Origin: Chloroflexota bacterium
GTDB lineage: Bacteria > Chloroflexota > UBA11872 > VXOZ01
Direction: 5' to 3'
Assembly: GCA_958295775.1 (NCBI GenBank)
Contig: CATQHC010000003.1
Location: 186,001-250,000, forward strand
DNA length: 64,000 nucleotides
Numbering within the stretch: position 1 is the stretch's first letter; every line of letters begins with the position of its first letter. Below are positions 46,574 through 56,027 of the stretch, piece by piece. The notes under the pieces were generated by a model. That model saw only the letters and a program-made list of their open reading frames with translations. It did no database searches and was not told the origin of the DNA. The translations under genes were made by a program, and so were the position numbers.

Positions 46574-47107
46574 CCCCTGCCGCCTCACTTTTCACATCGA
46601 ATGACCTAAGAAGAGCCTTGCTTGGATACGCTTCATTGAACCTGTTGAGCTAAGGAAGATTTCCTCTCCCGCTGGAGACTCTTTCATAAGACCCTTGCCG
46701 GAGGGAGAGGGTTAGAGCCTGCCCCGTACGTGAGACGGGGGTGAGGGTGATTCTCCCACAAGCCGCTACGCTTTGTCGGTAGGATGCAAGCTTTTAAAGT
46801 TTCTCTAGAGCAATGGAACCGGATTGGCAGGACTTCCCCTCACACATATCCTCTCCCCAGTGAAAGGGCGTACCTCCTTCTCCCTCGGCCGTAGATTCGC
46901 CAGGGTCTCCTCTTGATGGAGATCTTTGCGAAACCTCAGCCAGCGGCGCAGGAAATACTCCCTCTCCCGCCGGGAGAGGGCCGGGGTGAGGGGATTACTG
47001 CTTGTACTGTCCTTATCTACCTCTAAGACCTAAACGAAAGTGTACAAAATCGTTGAAAACGGCCCAGATTGCGGGGATTCCCCCCCCTCACCCTAACCCT
47101 CTCCCGT
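46574..47107. other. Gene-free region packed with D/F repeats
   Basis: D arms (CCTCTCCCGCTGGAG, GGAGGGAGAGGG) and an F module (GCCTGCCCCGTACGTGAGAC) lie at 46660-46752. Further D copies lie near 46840-46866, 46962-46995 (CCCTCTCCCGCCGGGAGAGG) and 47085-47107. The last copy is split by the IS481 element. Confidence 0.65.
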
Positions 47108-48205
47108 TGTATAGACCGGGTACATGGGTTACACATGTTCGGGTTGATGGGTTACACCTAAAGGCATGGGAAATCTTGCAGCAGGAGGATGACCATGCCG
47201 TGGAAGGAGAGTACGGTTGTGTCTGAACGCAAGGAGTTCGTTGCCCTGGCACTGACGGACGGATCGAACATCAGTGAACTGTGCCGACGCATGAAGATCA
47301 GCCGCAAGACGGCGTACAAAACGCTGCGGCGGTATGCGTCGGGGGGAGCGCAGAACCTGCGTGACCGTTCGCACCGTACGCACAGCTGTCCGCACCGGAC
47401 AGACCCGGAGCTGGAAGAGAGGATCATCGCGCTGCGCCTGGCGCATCCTACGAAGGGCGCGCATGTGCTGCACAGGCTGCTGCAAGACCAAGGCTGCACG
47501 GACGTGCCGGCCAAGAGCACCATCCAGGCCATTCTCAAACGCCATGGGCTTATCGATCCCGTGGAGAGCGCCAAGCACACACCCCACGTGCGTTTCGAGT
47601 GACCCCAGCCCAACGCACTGTGGCAAATGGACTTCAAAGGGCATTTCAGCATGCACCATGACCGTTGCCATCCCCTCACCCTCCTGGATGATCCTTCCCG
47701 CTTCAACCTCGCCCTACAAGCCTGTGCCAACGAGCGCGGCGAGACAGTCCAAGACCGCCTCACCACTGTCTTCCACCGCTACGGCCTGCCCCAGGCCATG
47801 CTCATGGATAACGGCTCCCCCTGGGGCAACGACAGCGGCCAGCCCTTCACGCCTCTCACCGTCTGGCTCTTGCAGCTGGGCATCAGCATCCGGCACAGCC
47901 GACCCTACCATCCCCAGACACACGCCGAGCCCGAGGCCTTTCCCGGAAACCTTGCCTGCCCTCGCCTATGCTCCCGACGACCAGGTGCGCTCCGTCGATG
48001 TCAACGGCCGCATCTCCTTCCAGGGCAATGTATTCGCTCTCGGCAAGGCCTTCCGGCACAAACGCGTCGCGCTCAGACCCACCACAACCGACGGCGTCTG
48101 GGGCGTGCATTTCTCAATACAGCGCATCAAATCCATAGACCTCAGAAAACAACATCTGTAACCTATCAACCCGAACATCTGTTACCTATGTCCCCAGTCT
48201 GTACA
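47108..48205. mobile_element. Degenerate IS481-family insertion sequence
   Basis: The left end TGTATAGACCGGGTACATGG pairs with the right end (reverse strand TGTACAGACTGGGGACATAG), and the similarity continues through ATGTTCGGGTTGAT-GGTTACA. Ends are TG...CA. The element lies within a D-type repeat: left flank CCCTAACCCTCTCCCGT, right flank ACGGGAGAGGGGAC. It has entered the loop between the two arms. The transposase inside is broken. Confidence 0.85.
47195..48161 (+). pseudogene. IS481-family transposase remnant
   Basis: The first part (47195-47602) has the helix-turn-helix of IS481 transposases, MPWKESTVVSERKEFVALAL and CRRMKISRKTAYKTLRRYAS. It ends at an in-frame TGA where homologs read Arg (HVRFE-stop-PQPNALWQMDF), consistent with CGA to TGA. 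The frame continues with the catalytic ALWQMDFKGHF and LMDNGSPWGND. At about 47925, after RPYHPQTHA, a deletion removes the segment with the catalytic Glu and shifts frame into the C-terminal part (PSPRPFPETLPALAYAPDDQ, TTTDGVWGVHFSIQRI). It cannot make an active enzyme. Confidence 0.85.
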
Positions 48206-48396
48206 ACGGGAGAGGGGACTTAGTCTCCTCGGTACACCCCTATGCAAAAGTCACCTCGAGGGAGAGGGGATTCCCTTGCCGCGGTATTGGTTATGCAAAG
48301 ACCTCCTACGGGGTGACCGAATTCGGTTCTTAACCAAGCATAGCAACGAGTTTACCCACCCGTACGGGATGGAAGCTGTTGCTGACCAGCCTGCAC

Positions 48397-49341
48397 CTAC
48401 CGCGCGACTGCCGCCGCAACCCTGGCGTCTGCCTTCGCCACAAACGGCGCCATGTAGTCCTTGAATTTCTGCGCGTAGGCGTCTAAACTGTCCAGTTTGC
48501 CGCCGTCGCGCAGGGATGAGCACATTTCGTACGCCACCGTGCCGGTGTAACCCGTTGCGATGAGCGTGTCAAAAAACGTAGCGTAGTCAATCAAGCCCTC
48601 GCCCAAGGGCACGCCCAACATGCGGGGGGTCTCTTCTACGTAATTCACGAGCGCCGGTTCGTACCGGTAACGCGGCAGGGCCACGTAGTCGGCGACCGTC
48701 GTGTACGCCGTGAAGGGCGCCATGCGGCGCACGGCTGCTGCCAGGGCCTCGCCATGCAAGCCCTGTACGGCGGGCGACCAGGCGTCGAAGGCCGCCCGGC
48801 AATTGGGATGGTCTACCTCGGAGAGCAGTTGGTACATGCTCTCGTAGTCGACGGCGATGTCGTGGTGGTTCTGCACGGTAAGCACAACGCCAAAGTCCGC
48901 GGCGAGCCGCGCCGCCTCGCGCAAGCCGGTGACGACGCTGGTCCAACCCGCGTCGTACGACACGCCGTCACGCTCGTAGCCGGTGAAGATGCGAATTGCG
49001 GGGCAGTCGAGATCGCGGGCCAGCGCCGCTAGTTCAGCGATATAGACGATCTGGTGTTCCCAGAACGGCACGTCTGGCCGTTCTGGGCCAACGGTAAAGT
49101 CGTTATAGCCCGCCAGCGAGTGCACGCTGAGGCCATGTTCTGCCAGCAGCCCCCGTACGGCTTCCCGTTTCTCAGGCTGATGGAACGGATAGTCGAGCAG
49201 CGAGAGATGCGGTCGCTTGGCGACGAGCATCACGCCCGAAAATTCCAGCGCCGCCGCGCGGGCAAGAAAGCTCTCCAGCGTCAACCGTTCTTGTCCCGGC
49301 CATACGCCTGCGTAACTTACCGAATGTAAGGCTAGTTGCAT
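48397..49341 (-). CDS. Xylose isomerase-like TIM-barrel sugar phosphate isomerase/epimerase
   Basis: The 314-residue protein has MQLALHSVSYAGVWPGQERL, GVVLTVQNHHDIAVDY, NCRAAFDAWSPAVQ and a late Glu in GTVAYEMCSS, the metal-binding pattern of the AP-endonuclease-2/IolE-like superfamily. Members isomerise, epimerise or dehydrate sugars and cyclitols. AAGGAG lies eight bases before the ATG. It stands alone, but similar metabolism is encoded at 17-21 kb. Confidence 0.84.
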   Translation of the reverse strand: MQLALHSVSYAGVWPGQERLTLESFLARAAALEFSGVMLVAKRPHLSLLDYPFHQPEKREAVRGLLAEHGLSVHSLAGYNDFTVGPERPDVPFWEHQIVYIAELAALARDLDCPAIRIFTGYERDGVSYDAGWTSVVTGLREAARLAADFGVVLTVQNHHDIAVDYESMYQLLSEVDHPNCRAAFDAWSPAVQGLHGEALAAAVRRMAPFTAYTTVADYVALPRYRYEPALVNYVEETPRMLGVPLGEGLIDYATFFDTLIATGYTGTVAYEMCSSLRDGGKLDSLDAYAQKFKDYMAPFVAKADARVAAAVAR

Positions 49342-49587
49342 CGCTGTTACTCCTTATTCGTATGCTCATACGCGACCTGACAGAGTGTATTCTTCAAGCT
49401 CTTGTCAGTAATTCTAATGGAGTCCGCGTGAGTATGTCGCCTTATTGGTGCGTACGGGCGTCAATTGGGTGACGAAAGTCCCTGGGCGCTAACTCTAGGA
49501 GGTTTTCCTTGGCGTGCCGCAATTCACGCAGGCGCAGGGCTCAATACCTGCTTACGTAGAATTCTCACCGATAAATGCTTTTCCTTG

Positions 49588-52500
49588 TTAGGGTTTCCGG
49601 GTCTCCTCCGCAGGATTGCCGTTGGTCATGGCGTCGCTTTCCGCCTGGCCGTTCTCCGTAGGTTTTGTATCGATTTGTGCTGCGCGCTGCGTCGCGACGA
49701 TAGTCTGAGTTTGAGTTGAGGTCTTGACCGCTGGACTGCTCCCGCTGCTCGTCGGCGATACATCGATCCGTGCTTCCGCGCCCCGTTTGGCGGGATCGCC
49801 GTTCTCTGGGGTTGGGGAGTCCTCCGACAGGTTCGGCGTGTGCGCATCGGGGTCGACTGCGGCCTGTGGCGCTGGCGCCGAGGGCGAATCAGGCGATGCT
49901 GCGGCCTCTTGCTGCGACTTAGGTGGAGCGGGCTCTGCGGCAGCATTCTCCGCTCCGTCCCCTTGCGCCGGTCCGCTTGGCGCACCCCCGGCTTCCGAGG
50001 CTCCGGCGGCGTGTGTGCTCTCAGTTGGCGTCGCGGTCTTGGTGGGAACAGTTCCGGTGTCACCTTCAAGCGCAACCTGCGCGACACGCATCAATTTGGC
50101 CCGCAATATGTCGTTTTCAGTGCGCAGCGAGCGTAGGGATTCCTCCTCAATCTTTGCTTGCATCTCCTTGGCCAGTACTGCGGCCTGCTGGGCGAGAGCA
50201 GTTTCCATCTGTTTCTGCTGGGTCAGGTCGCGCACCACACACAAGAACTGGTCCGCGGCAAGCGCCGCCATGCCGCCGGCGAGCACTTGGCCGCCGGCCG
50301 GATGGCACGTAAACCGGCTGGGCCGACCGTCGCGCTGCACCTGTGCGATTGCGGCCATGACCTGAGACGCCAAGTCAACGGGCAGGACCTCCCGCACTCT
50401 GGCCCCGACCAGTTCAGCCACCGCGCGTGGGCCAAAGTTCGCGGCGGGCTTGCACTCCAGAATAGTGCCGTCGGCCTGCAGCCGGAGCAGGAGATCGGGC
50501 AAGAGTGTGCGCAGGGCCTGCAGCGACGTTTCCGCTTGGGTCAATTGCGCAGTGGCGCGCTGCACTTGGCTGACGTCCCGCACGAGGGCGATTACTTCAT
50601 TGTCGCCACAGGCCGCGAGACTTCCCTGATACGTGGAGTCCTCCTCCAGTGTGCACACAAACTCCTGCACCGTGCCGCTTGCCAGCGCTTGCACGGCGGC
50701 GGTATGCACTGCCTCCGCCAGCGGTCCCGGCAACACGTCCCGCACCGGTTTCCCCCGGAACGCTGGGGTCTGCACGAGCTTGCCTGCATTGGAGTCTTGC
50801 GCGTCCACGACCGTGCCGTCGCTCTGCAACCGCAGCACGAGATCGCCAATGACCTGATCGAGCGCGCGCTGGCGCGCCAACACAGCGGCCTGCGCGGAGT
50901 CAACCTGTGCAAGATGCGCGCGCATGGCTTGATTCGTTGACTCGCTCTCCGCCAGTTGCGCCGTTGCTTCCTTGAGCTCAGTCGTGTCGCGCAGCAGTAA
51001 GAGCACTGTGTCTTCTGCAAAGGTAGCAATGCGCACTGCCAGCTCTTGTCCGCTCTGCCGCGTGAAAGAAAGTTCTTGCACTTCACTGTTTTCAATGACC
51101 GCTTCCGCTGCAGCTACCAGGGGAGCGACATCATCGCCCTGGAAGACATCCTCCAGGTGTTTACCGGCGAACATGTCCCCGTAGCCGGCAAACTCCGGGG
51201 CGGCCGGCGGTTGCATGTCCTGGATGATACCGGTGCGCGTTATGCGTATGAGCCAGTCACCCGTTACGCGCCTCAGTGACTCAGCCTTCAGTCGTTGGGC
51301 TTCCAAATCTTGGAGGGCCCGCGCTTGCGCGGTGTGATCCTGGATGATGCACAGCGCGTGGTCGGCGCTGTGGGCGGTCACATAACCTTCCAGAGCCATG
51401 CTGCCATCCGCCGCGGCGTATTGTAAACGTTCCGTCTTGCCTGCTTGGAGCACGCGCGCAACGGTCGCCATGATGGCGTCGGCCTGGTCGAGCGGCAGCA
51501 CTGCGCGAATATTCTTTCCCAGGAGGTCGCTCGGCAATGCGGTGGGACCGAATTCGGCAGCCGGTTTCCAATCCGTAATCGTGCCGTCGCCGCGCACGCC
51601 TATCAGCAAGCCCTTGGTGGCGTTGCGCAGAGCGCGGTGGCTGGCTTGGAGATCGCGCAGGGCGAGTGCCGGCGCGGGCACGGGCGTGTCCTCCGCAGCG
51701 CGTGAAAGCGGGGAGGGCTCTGGGGCATCGCGGGCTGCGGCGGGTGTCGCGGCTCTTACGGCCTCTGCCGCCGGCGCGCCGGCCGTGGCTTTCGAGACGA
51801 TGCCCACGGCAACGCAGACGTAACTCGCCAAGACCAGTGCGTGCCCGAACAAGAGCAGCAATTCAGACGGCCAGGCATAAACGAGGGGCAAGCGCGCCAG
51901 CGCAAGCAGAGTGATGACAAGAGTCAGCAGGACCCAGCGGGAGAATGGGTCAGTGCGCCAACGGCCGCTCCGCAAGCTGGCGCCAATACCCAGCAGGGCG
52001 AGTGTGGCCGCCAGAAGTAAGTCCAATTGGGCAGTGAGCGGCGCCAGTGGCTGCCCCAGCGCAAATACCACGCTGGCGGCTTGCGGCAAGGGGAATACCA
52101 AAGCGGCGACCGTTACGATGAAGGCAAGCGTGGCGGCGGCCAGAAAGACGCCCCCCGGTTGTGCGGCTGAAGGTCGGTCTTGCCTGTTCGCGAGCAGACT
52201 CAAGCACAGGAACAGACTGAAAAAGAGCGTCGGCAGCAACGCGCCCCGTAGCGCCGAGGCCGTGGCAACTGTGGACTCTGCGGAACCAAGCACGCCGGCG
52301 AACGCGGCAAAGTGATAGAGATGCAACGCGGCGGCAACCCATAGTCCCGCACTCACGAGCAAGAAGGCATCGCGCCGCACTGCCAGGAATTGCTGCAACG
52401 CGAGCGCACCGGCAACCAGCGCGAACGCTGCCGCCAGGACGAGCGCAAGACCGTATGCAGCCTCGCCAGGTGTGGCAAAGGCAGCGAAGCGCAGCGCATA

Positions 52501-52617
52501 GAATGCTGCCAAGAGGACAAGCATTACGGCATACGCTGTGGTGCGCACGGGGTGTCTCTGCAATACTGCCGCCATGAACCTCTGTTCTGCTCGATTCCAG
52601 CCGCTACGCCACGACAT
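49588..52617 (-). CDS. Membrane-anchored multi-PAS protein without recognised output domain
   Basis: The 1009-residue protein has seven or eight N-terminal membrane segments (about residues 25-290). Four PAS-like units follow, marked by TDWKPAAEFGP, IQDMQPPAAPEFAGYGDMF, VDAQDSNAGKLVQTPAF and LECKPAANFGPRAVAELVG. Each is followed by a VLP- or EDVF-type motif and a strand ending in a VRD- or IQD-type motif. Coiled coils join the units. Residues about 850-1009 are low-complexity (Ala/Pro/Ser/Glu/Thr), with no kinase, GGDEF, EAL, HAMP-cyclase or methyl-accepting sequence. It resembles the sensor half of a histidine kinase. It may signal through a partner or be truncated; no regulator gene adjoins it. 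Confidence 0.75.
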   Translation of the reverse strand: MSWRSGWNRAEQRFMAAVLQRHPVRTTAYAVMLVLLAAFYALRFAAFATPGEAAYGLALVLAAAFALVAGALALQQFLAVRRDAFLLVSAGLWVAAALHLYHFAAFAGVLGSAESTVATASALRGALLPTLFFSLFLCLSLLANRQDRPSAAQPGGVFLAAATLAFIVTVAALVFPLPQAASVVFALGQPLAPLTAQLDLLLAATLALLGIGASLRSGRWRTDPFSRWVLLTLVITLLALARLPLVYAWPSELLLLFGHALVLASYVCVAVGIVSKATAGAPAAEAVRAATPAAARDAPEPSPLSRAAEDTPVPAPALALRDLQASHRALRNATKGLLIGVRGDGTITDWKPAAEFGPTALPSDLLGKNIRAVLPLDQADAIMATVARVLQAGKTERLQYAAADGSMALEGYVTAHSADHALCIIQDHTAQARALQDLEAQRLKAESLRRVTGDWLIRITRTGIIQDMQPPAAPEFAGYGDMFAGKHLEDVFQGDDVAPLVAAAEAVIENSEVQELSFTRQSGQELAVRIATFAEDTVLLLLRDTTELKEATAQLAESESTNQAMRAHLAQVDSAQAAVLARQRALDQVIGDLVLRLQSDGTVVDAQDSNAGKLVQTPAFRGKPVRDVLPGPLAEAVHTAAVQALASGTVQEFVCTLEEDSTYQGSLAACGDNEVIALVRDVSQVQRATAQLTQAETSLQALRTLLPDLLLRLQADGTILECKPAANFGPRAVAELVGARVREVLPVDLASQVMAAIAQVQRDGRPSRFTCHPAGGQVLAGGMAALAADQFLCVVRDLTQQKQMETALAQQAAVLAKEMQAKIEEESLRSLRTENDILRAKLMRVAQVALEGDTGTVPTKTATPTESTHAAGASEAGGAPSGPAQGDGAENAAAEPAPPKSQQEAAASPDSPSAPAPQAAVDPDAHTPNLSEDSPTPENGDPAKRGAEARIDVSPTSSGSSPAVKTSTQTQTIVATQRAAQIDTKPTENGQAESDAMTNGNPAEETRKP

Positions 52618-52744
52618 TGGCGCATATTCTTCTACGCCGCTGGCTCTTCCTGAAACTTGCTATCGCGGGGAGAACACGGAGATTCCAAATCCGAAACAGA
52701 TATGAAGTGAAGCTGCGCGCTACGTAATCCGGTTTGGGGCGCGA

Positions 52745-53623
52745 CTAGCACTCTACGTCTTTGCCCTCACTCCCAAACACCGCCATGCGATCTTCCTGCT
52801 CTATCCGCTCGGTGTCTGCTGGAATGAAGTGGAATTGGAGCGCCCGGCGCCGGCTCTCGCTGCGGTTTGCCGGAGTGCCGTGGTGCATGAGTCCGTCGAA
52901 GAAGAGCACGCCGCCGGGTGGGAGCGGCACGGCAACGTCGCGGTTGAGGTCGAGGTGGTCGTCGCATATCTGCCAGTCCCGCCGGCGAAAGTGCACCACC
53001 GGCCCTTCCTTGTGGGTGCCGGGTTTCACGTGCATGCAGCCGTTTTCGAGCGTGGCGTCGTCCAGCGCGGTCCAGGTGCCCACAATCGGCGTGCCCATCG
53101 GCAGATTGAAGAAGGCGTGGTCTTGGTGCCAGGGCTTCTCCCGCCCAATGCCGGGCGGCTTGCTCAGGGCTTGGTCCGCAAAAAGCTCCGGTTCAGCTTC
53201 GAGCAGACGGCTTACGACCCGCTGCAGGTTGGGATGCCACGCCATGGCTTTCATGCGCGGCTCAAACTCCACAAAGTGTTGCAGTTTGCGCACACAGTCC
53301 AGTTGCTTTTCAGGGGGCAAGGTGCGGACGTATTTCTTCGCTGCAGCCTCGAATTGCACGCCCACAAATTCGGGATATTTGCCGATAACGAGGTCGGTGA
53401 AGCCCGCCAGCGCTTCTTGGATTTCGTCGGGCGCAAAGACGTTCTGAATGACGAGGAAACCGACTTCTCGATAGAATGCCACGTGCTCATCGGAGAAGTC
53501 ATCGATGCTGGCAATGCCGGTGGCGCAGTTGTCGTAGCGGTAAAGCTGATCGTTATACTGGTCACCCTCATACTGGTCGAACTTAAGTTCCGTGGCGGCT
53601 CCCAGTTCCTGAACCTGTGCCAT
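52745..53623 (-). CDS. Phytanoyl-CoA dioxygenase (PhyH) family protein
   Basis: The 292-residue protein is an Fe(II)/2-oxoglutarate dioxygenase. The facial triad appears as WHQDHAFF (H-x-D) and the distal His in LFFDGLMHHGTPANRS, with the 2-oxoglutarate Arg in ESRRRALQFHF. Members hydroxylate fatty acyl-CoAs, small molecules or natural products; the substrate here is unknown. GAGGAG precedes ATG 53623. The upstream frame to 53764 is not supported. Confidence 0.87.
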   Translation of the reverse strand: MAQVQELGAATELKFDQYEGDQYNDQLYRYDNCATGIASIDDFSDEHVAFYREVGFLVIQNVFAPDEIQEALAGFTDLVIGKYPEFVGVQFEAAAKKYVRTLPPEKQLDCVRKLQHFVEFEPRMKAMAWHPNLQRVVSRLLEAEPELFADQALSKPPGIGREKPWHQDHAFFNLPMGTPIVGTWTALDDATLENGCMHVKPGTHKEGPVVHFRRRDWQICDDHLDLNRDVAVPLPPGGVLFFDGLMHHGTPANRSESRRRALQFHFIPADTERIEQEDRMAVFGSEGKDVEC

Positions 53624-54166
53624 AGTAGTCTCCTCGTTCGAAAATGAGGGGTAAATGCGGAATTGCCTGACTTTGATGGTAGAACTGACTCTGGCTACTG
53701 TCAAGCGTGGAATTCCCCGGGACATGGCGATTTCTGCCCCCACTTGGGCTTGCCTAAGCCGCAAGCGGAACAGGCGCCATACAAAGGCATAGTGCGCCGA
53801 AAGACACGGGAGTAAATTGGCAGTCTAGCTCCCTCTCCCTCGAGGGAGAGGGGGATCCGCCTGCTTGTCATGGCGAGTTGCGAAACTAAGAAACGCCAAC
53901 CAATGAACGCTGCGTTGCGCAAATGCGAACTACCCAAAAGCCCACGGCGCCGCAGTCTCAACCAGGGTGCGAGGCACTACTGTAAAGCCAGTTTGAAGCG
54001 AGTTGCATTCATTGGACCGATGTCACGATCAGGGGCAGGAGCGGCATTTGCTACAATGAACGGTGGCAGGCTGACCGACTTTTTGCACTTACAGTTGAAT
54101 TTCGCAATATACTAGGCCGCTGCATCCAATGCATTTACGATCGATTTTGCCAATAAGAGGCATCAT
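53624..54166. other. Intergenic region before lepA with a 22-bp palindrome
   Basis: A perfect 22-bp D-type palindrome (arm CCCTCTCCCTC) lies at 53831-53852. An extended -10 (TGCTACAAT) at 54049-54057 may serve lepA, 110 bp downstream. No gene is seen. Confidence 0.55.
54049..54057 (+). promoter_or_regulatory. Candidate extended -10 (TGCTACAAT) for lepA
   Basis: Identical to the element before gnd and at a similar distance (110 bp) from the start codon. The -35 region is not recognisable. Confidence 0.33.
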
Positions 54167-55975
54167 GTGCCGAGCACTCATTCAGTGAACCAACAACACA
54201 TCCGCAACTTTTGCATCATCGCCCACATCGACCATGGCAAGTCCACCTTGGCCGACCGGCTCTTGGAAAAGACCGGCGCGCTCGACGCCCGCAAGGTGGT
54301 GGAGCAGGCGCTTGACTCGATGGAGCTCGAGCGCGAGCGCGGCATCACGATCAAGGCCAAGGCCGTGCGCATGCTCTACCCGGAAGCCGGTGGCCCCACC
54401 TACGAGCTCAACCTGATCGACACGCCGGGGCACGTGGACTTTGCCTACGAGGTCTCGCGCGCGCTCGTCGCGTGTGAGGGTGCGTTGCTCGTTGTCGACG
54501 CTTCACAGGGCATCGAGGCGCAGACGTTGACCAATCTCTACCAAGCCCTGAACCACGACCTCGCCATCATTCCGGTGATCAATAAGATCGATCTGCCCAG
54601 CGCGCAGCCTGACATGGTGGCGGTCGAGTTGGAGAATCTCGGCTTCACGCCCGAAGAGATGATCTATGCCTCCGCCAAGACCGGCTTGGGCACCGATGAA
54701 GTGCTGGCGGCCATTGTGGAGCGCATCGCGCCGCCGTCCGGCACGGAAGCGGCGGCCGCCCGCGCGCTCATCTTTGACTCCCATTACGATCAACACAAAG
54801 GGGTTGTCGCTTACGTGCGTGTTGTAGAAGGCGCCGTGGACGCGGGACAAGAAATCCTGCTCATGCAGTCCGGCGCGCGCTCCGAGGCCATGGAGATCGG
54901 CACGTTCCGCCCCCATCCGGTCAAGGAGTCGCTCCTTGCCACCGGCGAGGTGGGCTATGTGGCGAGCGGCCTCAAAACCCTGCGCGAGTGCCAAGTGGGC
55001 GACACCATTACCATGGCGGCAGCGCCGGCAACACAGCCCCTCCCCGGTTATCAACCCGCGAAACCAATGGTGTTTGCCGGCTTCTATCCGGTGGAGAGCG
55101 AGGACTACGCACCGCTCCGCGACGCCTTGGATAAGCTCAGACTCAACGATGCCGCCTTGACCTATGTGCCGGAAACGAGTCCGGCGCTCGGTTTTGGCTT
55201 CCGCTGCGGCTGCCTGGGTTTGCTGCACCTGGACATCGTGCAACAGCGGCTGGAGCGCGAATACGGCTTGGAAATCTTAACTACGCTACCGAATACGGAG
55301 TACCGGGCGGTGACTACTGCCGGCAAGAGCGTGGACGTGGACACGCCTGCGCAGTTGCCGCACCCATCGGAACTCGACCGCATCGAGGAGCCGTGGGTCG
55401 AGCTTAATCTCATCACGCCGTCCGGTTACATCGGGGCCATCATGGAACTGTGCGAAAACCGGCGCGGCGCGTTCAAGGAGCTTGAATACTTGGACGAACG
55501 GCGCGCAATTCTCAAGTACGAGGTGCCGTTCGCCGAAATTCTTACCGACTTCTACGACCAACTCAAGACTCGCACCCAAGGTTACGCCAGCATGGACTAT
55601 ACGGTGACGGGCATGCGCCCCGGCGATCTGGTGAAGCTGGAAATCCTCGTGAACGGCCAGCCGGTGGACGCCCTTTCGAGCATCATACCCCGCGAACGTT
55701 CCCAACAAGTCGGTCGGGGGTTAGTCGAGGAACTGCGCCGTCAGATACCGCGCCAGTTGTTCGAAGTGCCGTTGCAAGCCGCTATCAGCGGCCGCATCAT
55801 CAGCCGGGAGACGATTCCGGCGCTGCGCAAGAACGTGCTCGCTAAGTGCTACGGCGGCGACGTCACGCGCAAGCGCAAGCTGCTGGAAAGACAGAAAGAG
55901 GGCAAGAAGCGCATGAAACGAGTCGGCCAGGTGGAAATACCGCAAGAGGCGTTTCTGGCACTGCTGAAAGTGTAG
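54167..55975 (+). CDS. lepA: Elongation factor 4 (LepA)
   Basis: LepA is a ribosome-bound GTPase that assists translation initiation and 30S biogenesis and can back-translocate ribosomes. The 602 residues have [20 protein letters not shown] (G1), [14 protein letters not shown] (G2), [14 protein letters not shown] (G3), [11 protein letters not shown] (G4) and the LepA-specific C-terminus [20 protein letters not shown]. The GTG start has AAGAGG six bases upstream. The pepF gene follows 52 bp later on the same strand. Confidence 0.97.
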   Translation: MPSTHSVNQQHIRNFCIIAHIDHGKSTLADRLLEKTGALDARKVVEQALDSMELERERGITIKAKAVRMLYPEAGGPTYELNLIDTPGHVDFAYEVSRALVACEGALLVVDASQGIEAQTLTNLYQALNHDLAIIPVINKIDLPSAQPDMVAVELENLGFTPEEMIYASAKTGLGTDEVLAAIVERIAPPSGTEAAAARALIFDSHYDQHKGVVAYVRVVEGAVDAGQEILLMQSGARSEAMEIGTFRPHPVKESLLATGEVGYVASGLKTLRECQVGDTITMAAAPATQPLPGYQPAKPMVFAGFYPVESEDYAPLRDALDKLRLNDAALTYVPETSPALGFGFRCGCLGLLHLDIVQQRLEREYGLEILTTLPNTEYRAVTTAGKSVDVDTPAQLPHPSELDRIEEPWVELNLITPSGYIGAIMELCENRRGAFKELEYLDERRAILKYEVPFAEILTDFYDQLKTRTQGYASMDYTVTGMRPGDLVKLEILVNGQPVDALSSIIPRERSQQVGRGLVEELRRQIPRQLFEVPLQAAISGRIISRETIPALRKNVLAKCYGGDVTRKRKLLERQKEGKKRMKRVGQVEIPQEAFLALLKV

Positions 55976-56027
55976 TGTCGTTAGTCCAGTGGCATTGTGA
56001 AATTCAATTCAATAGGAGCAATACAGA

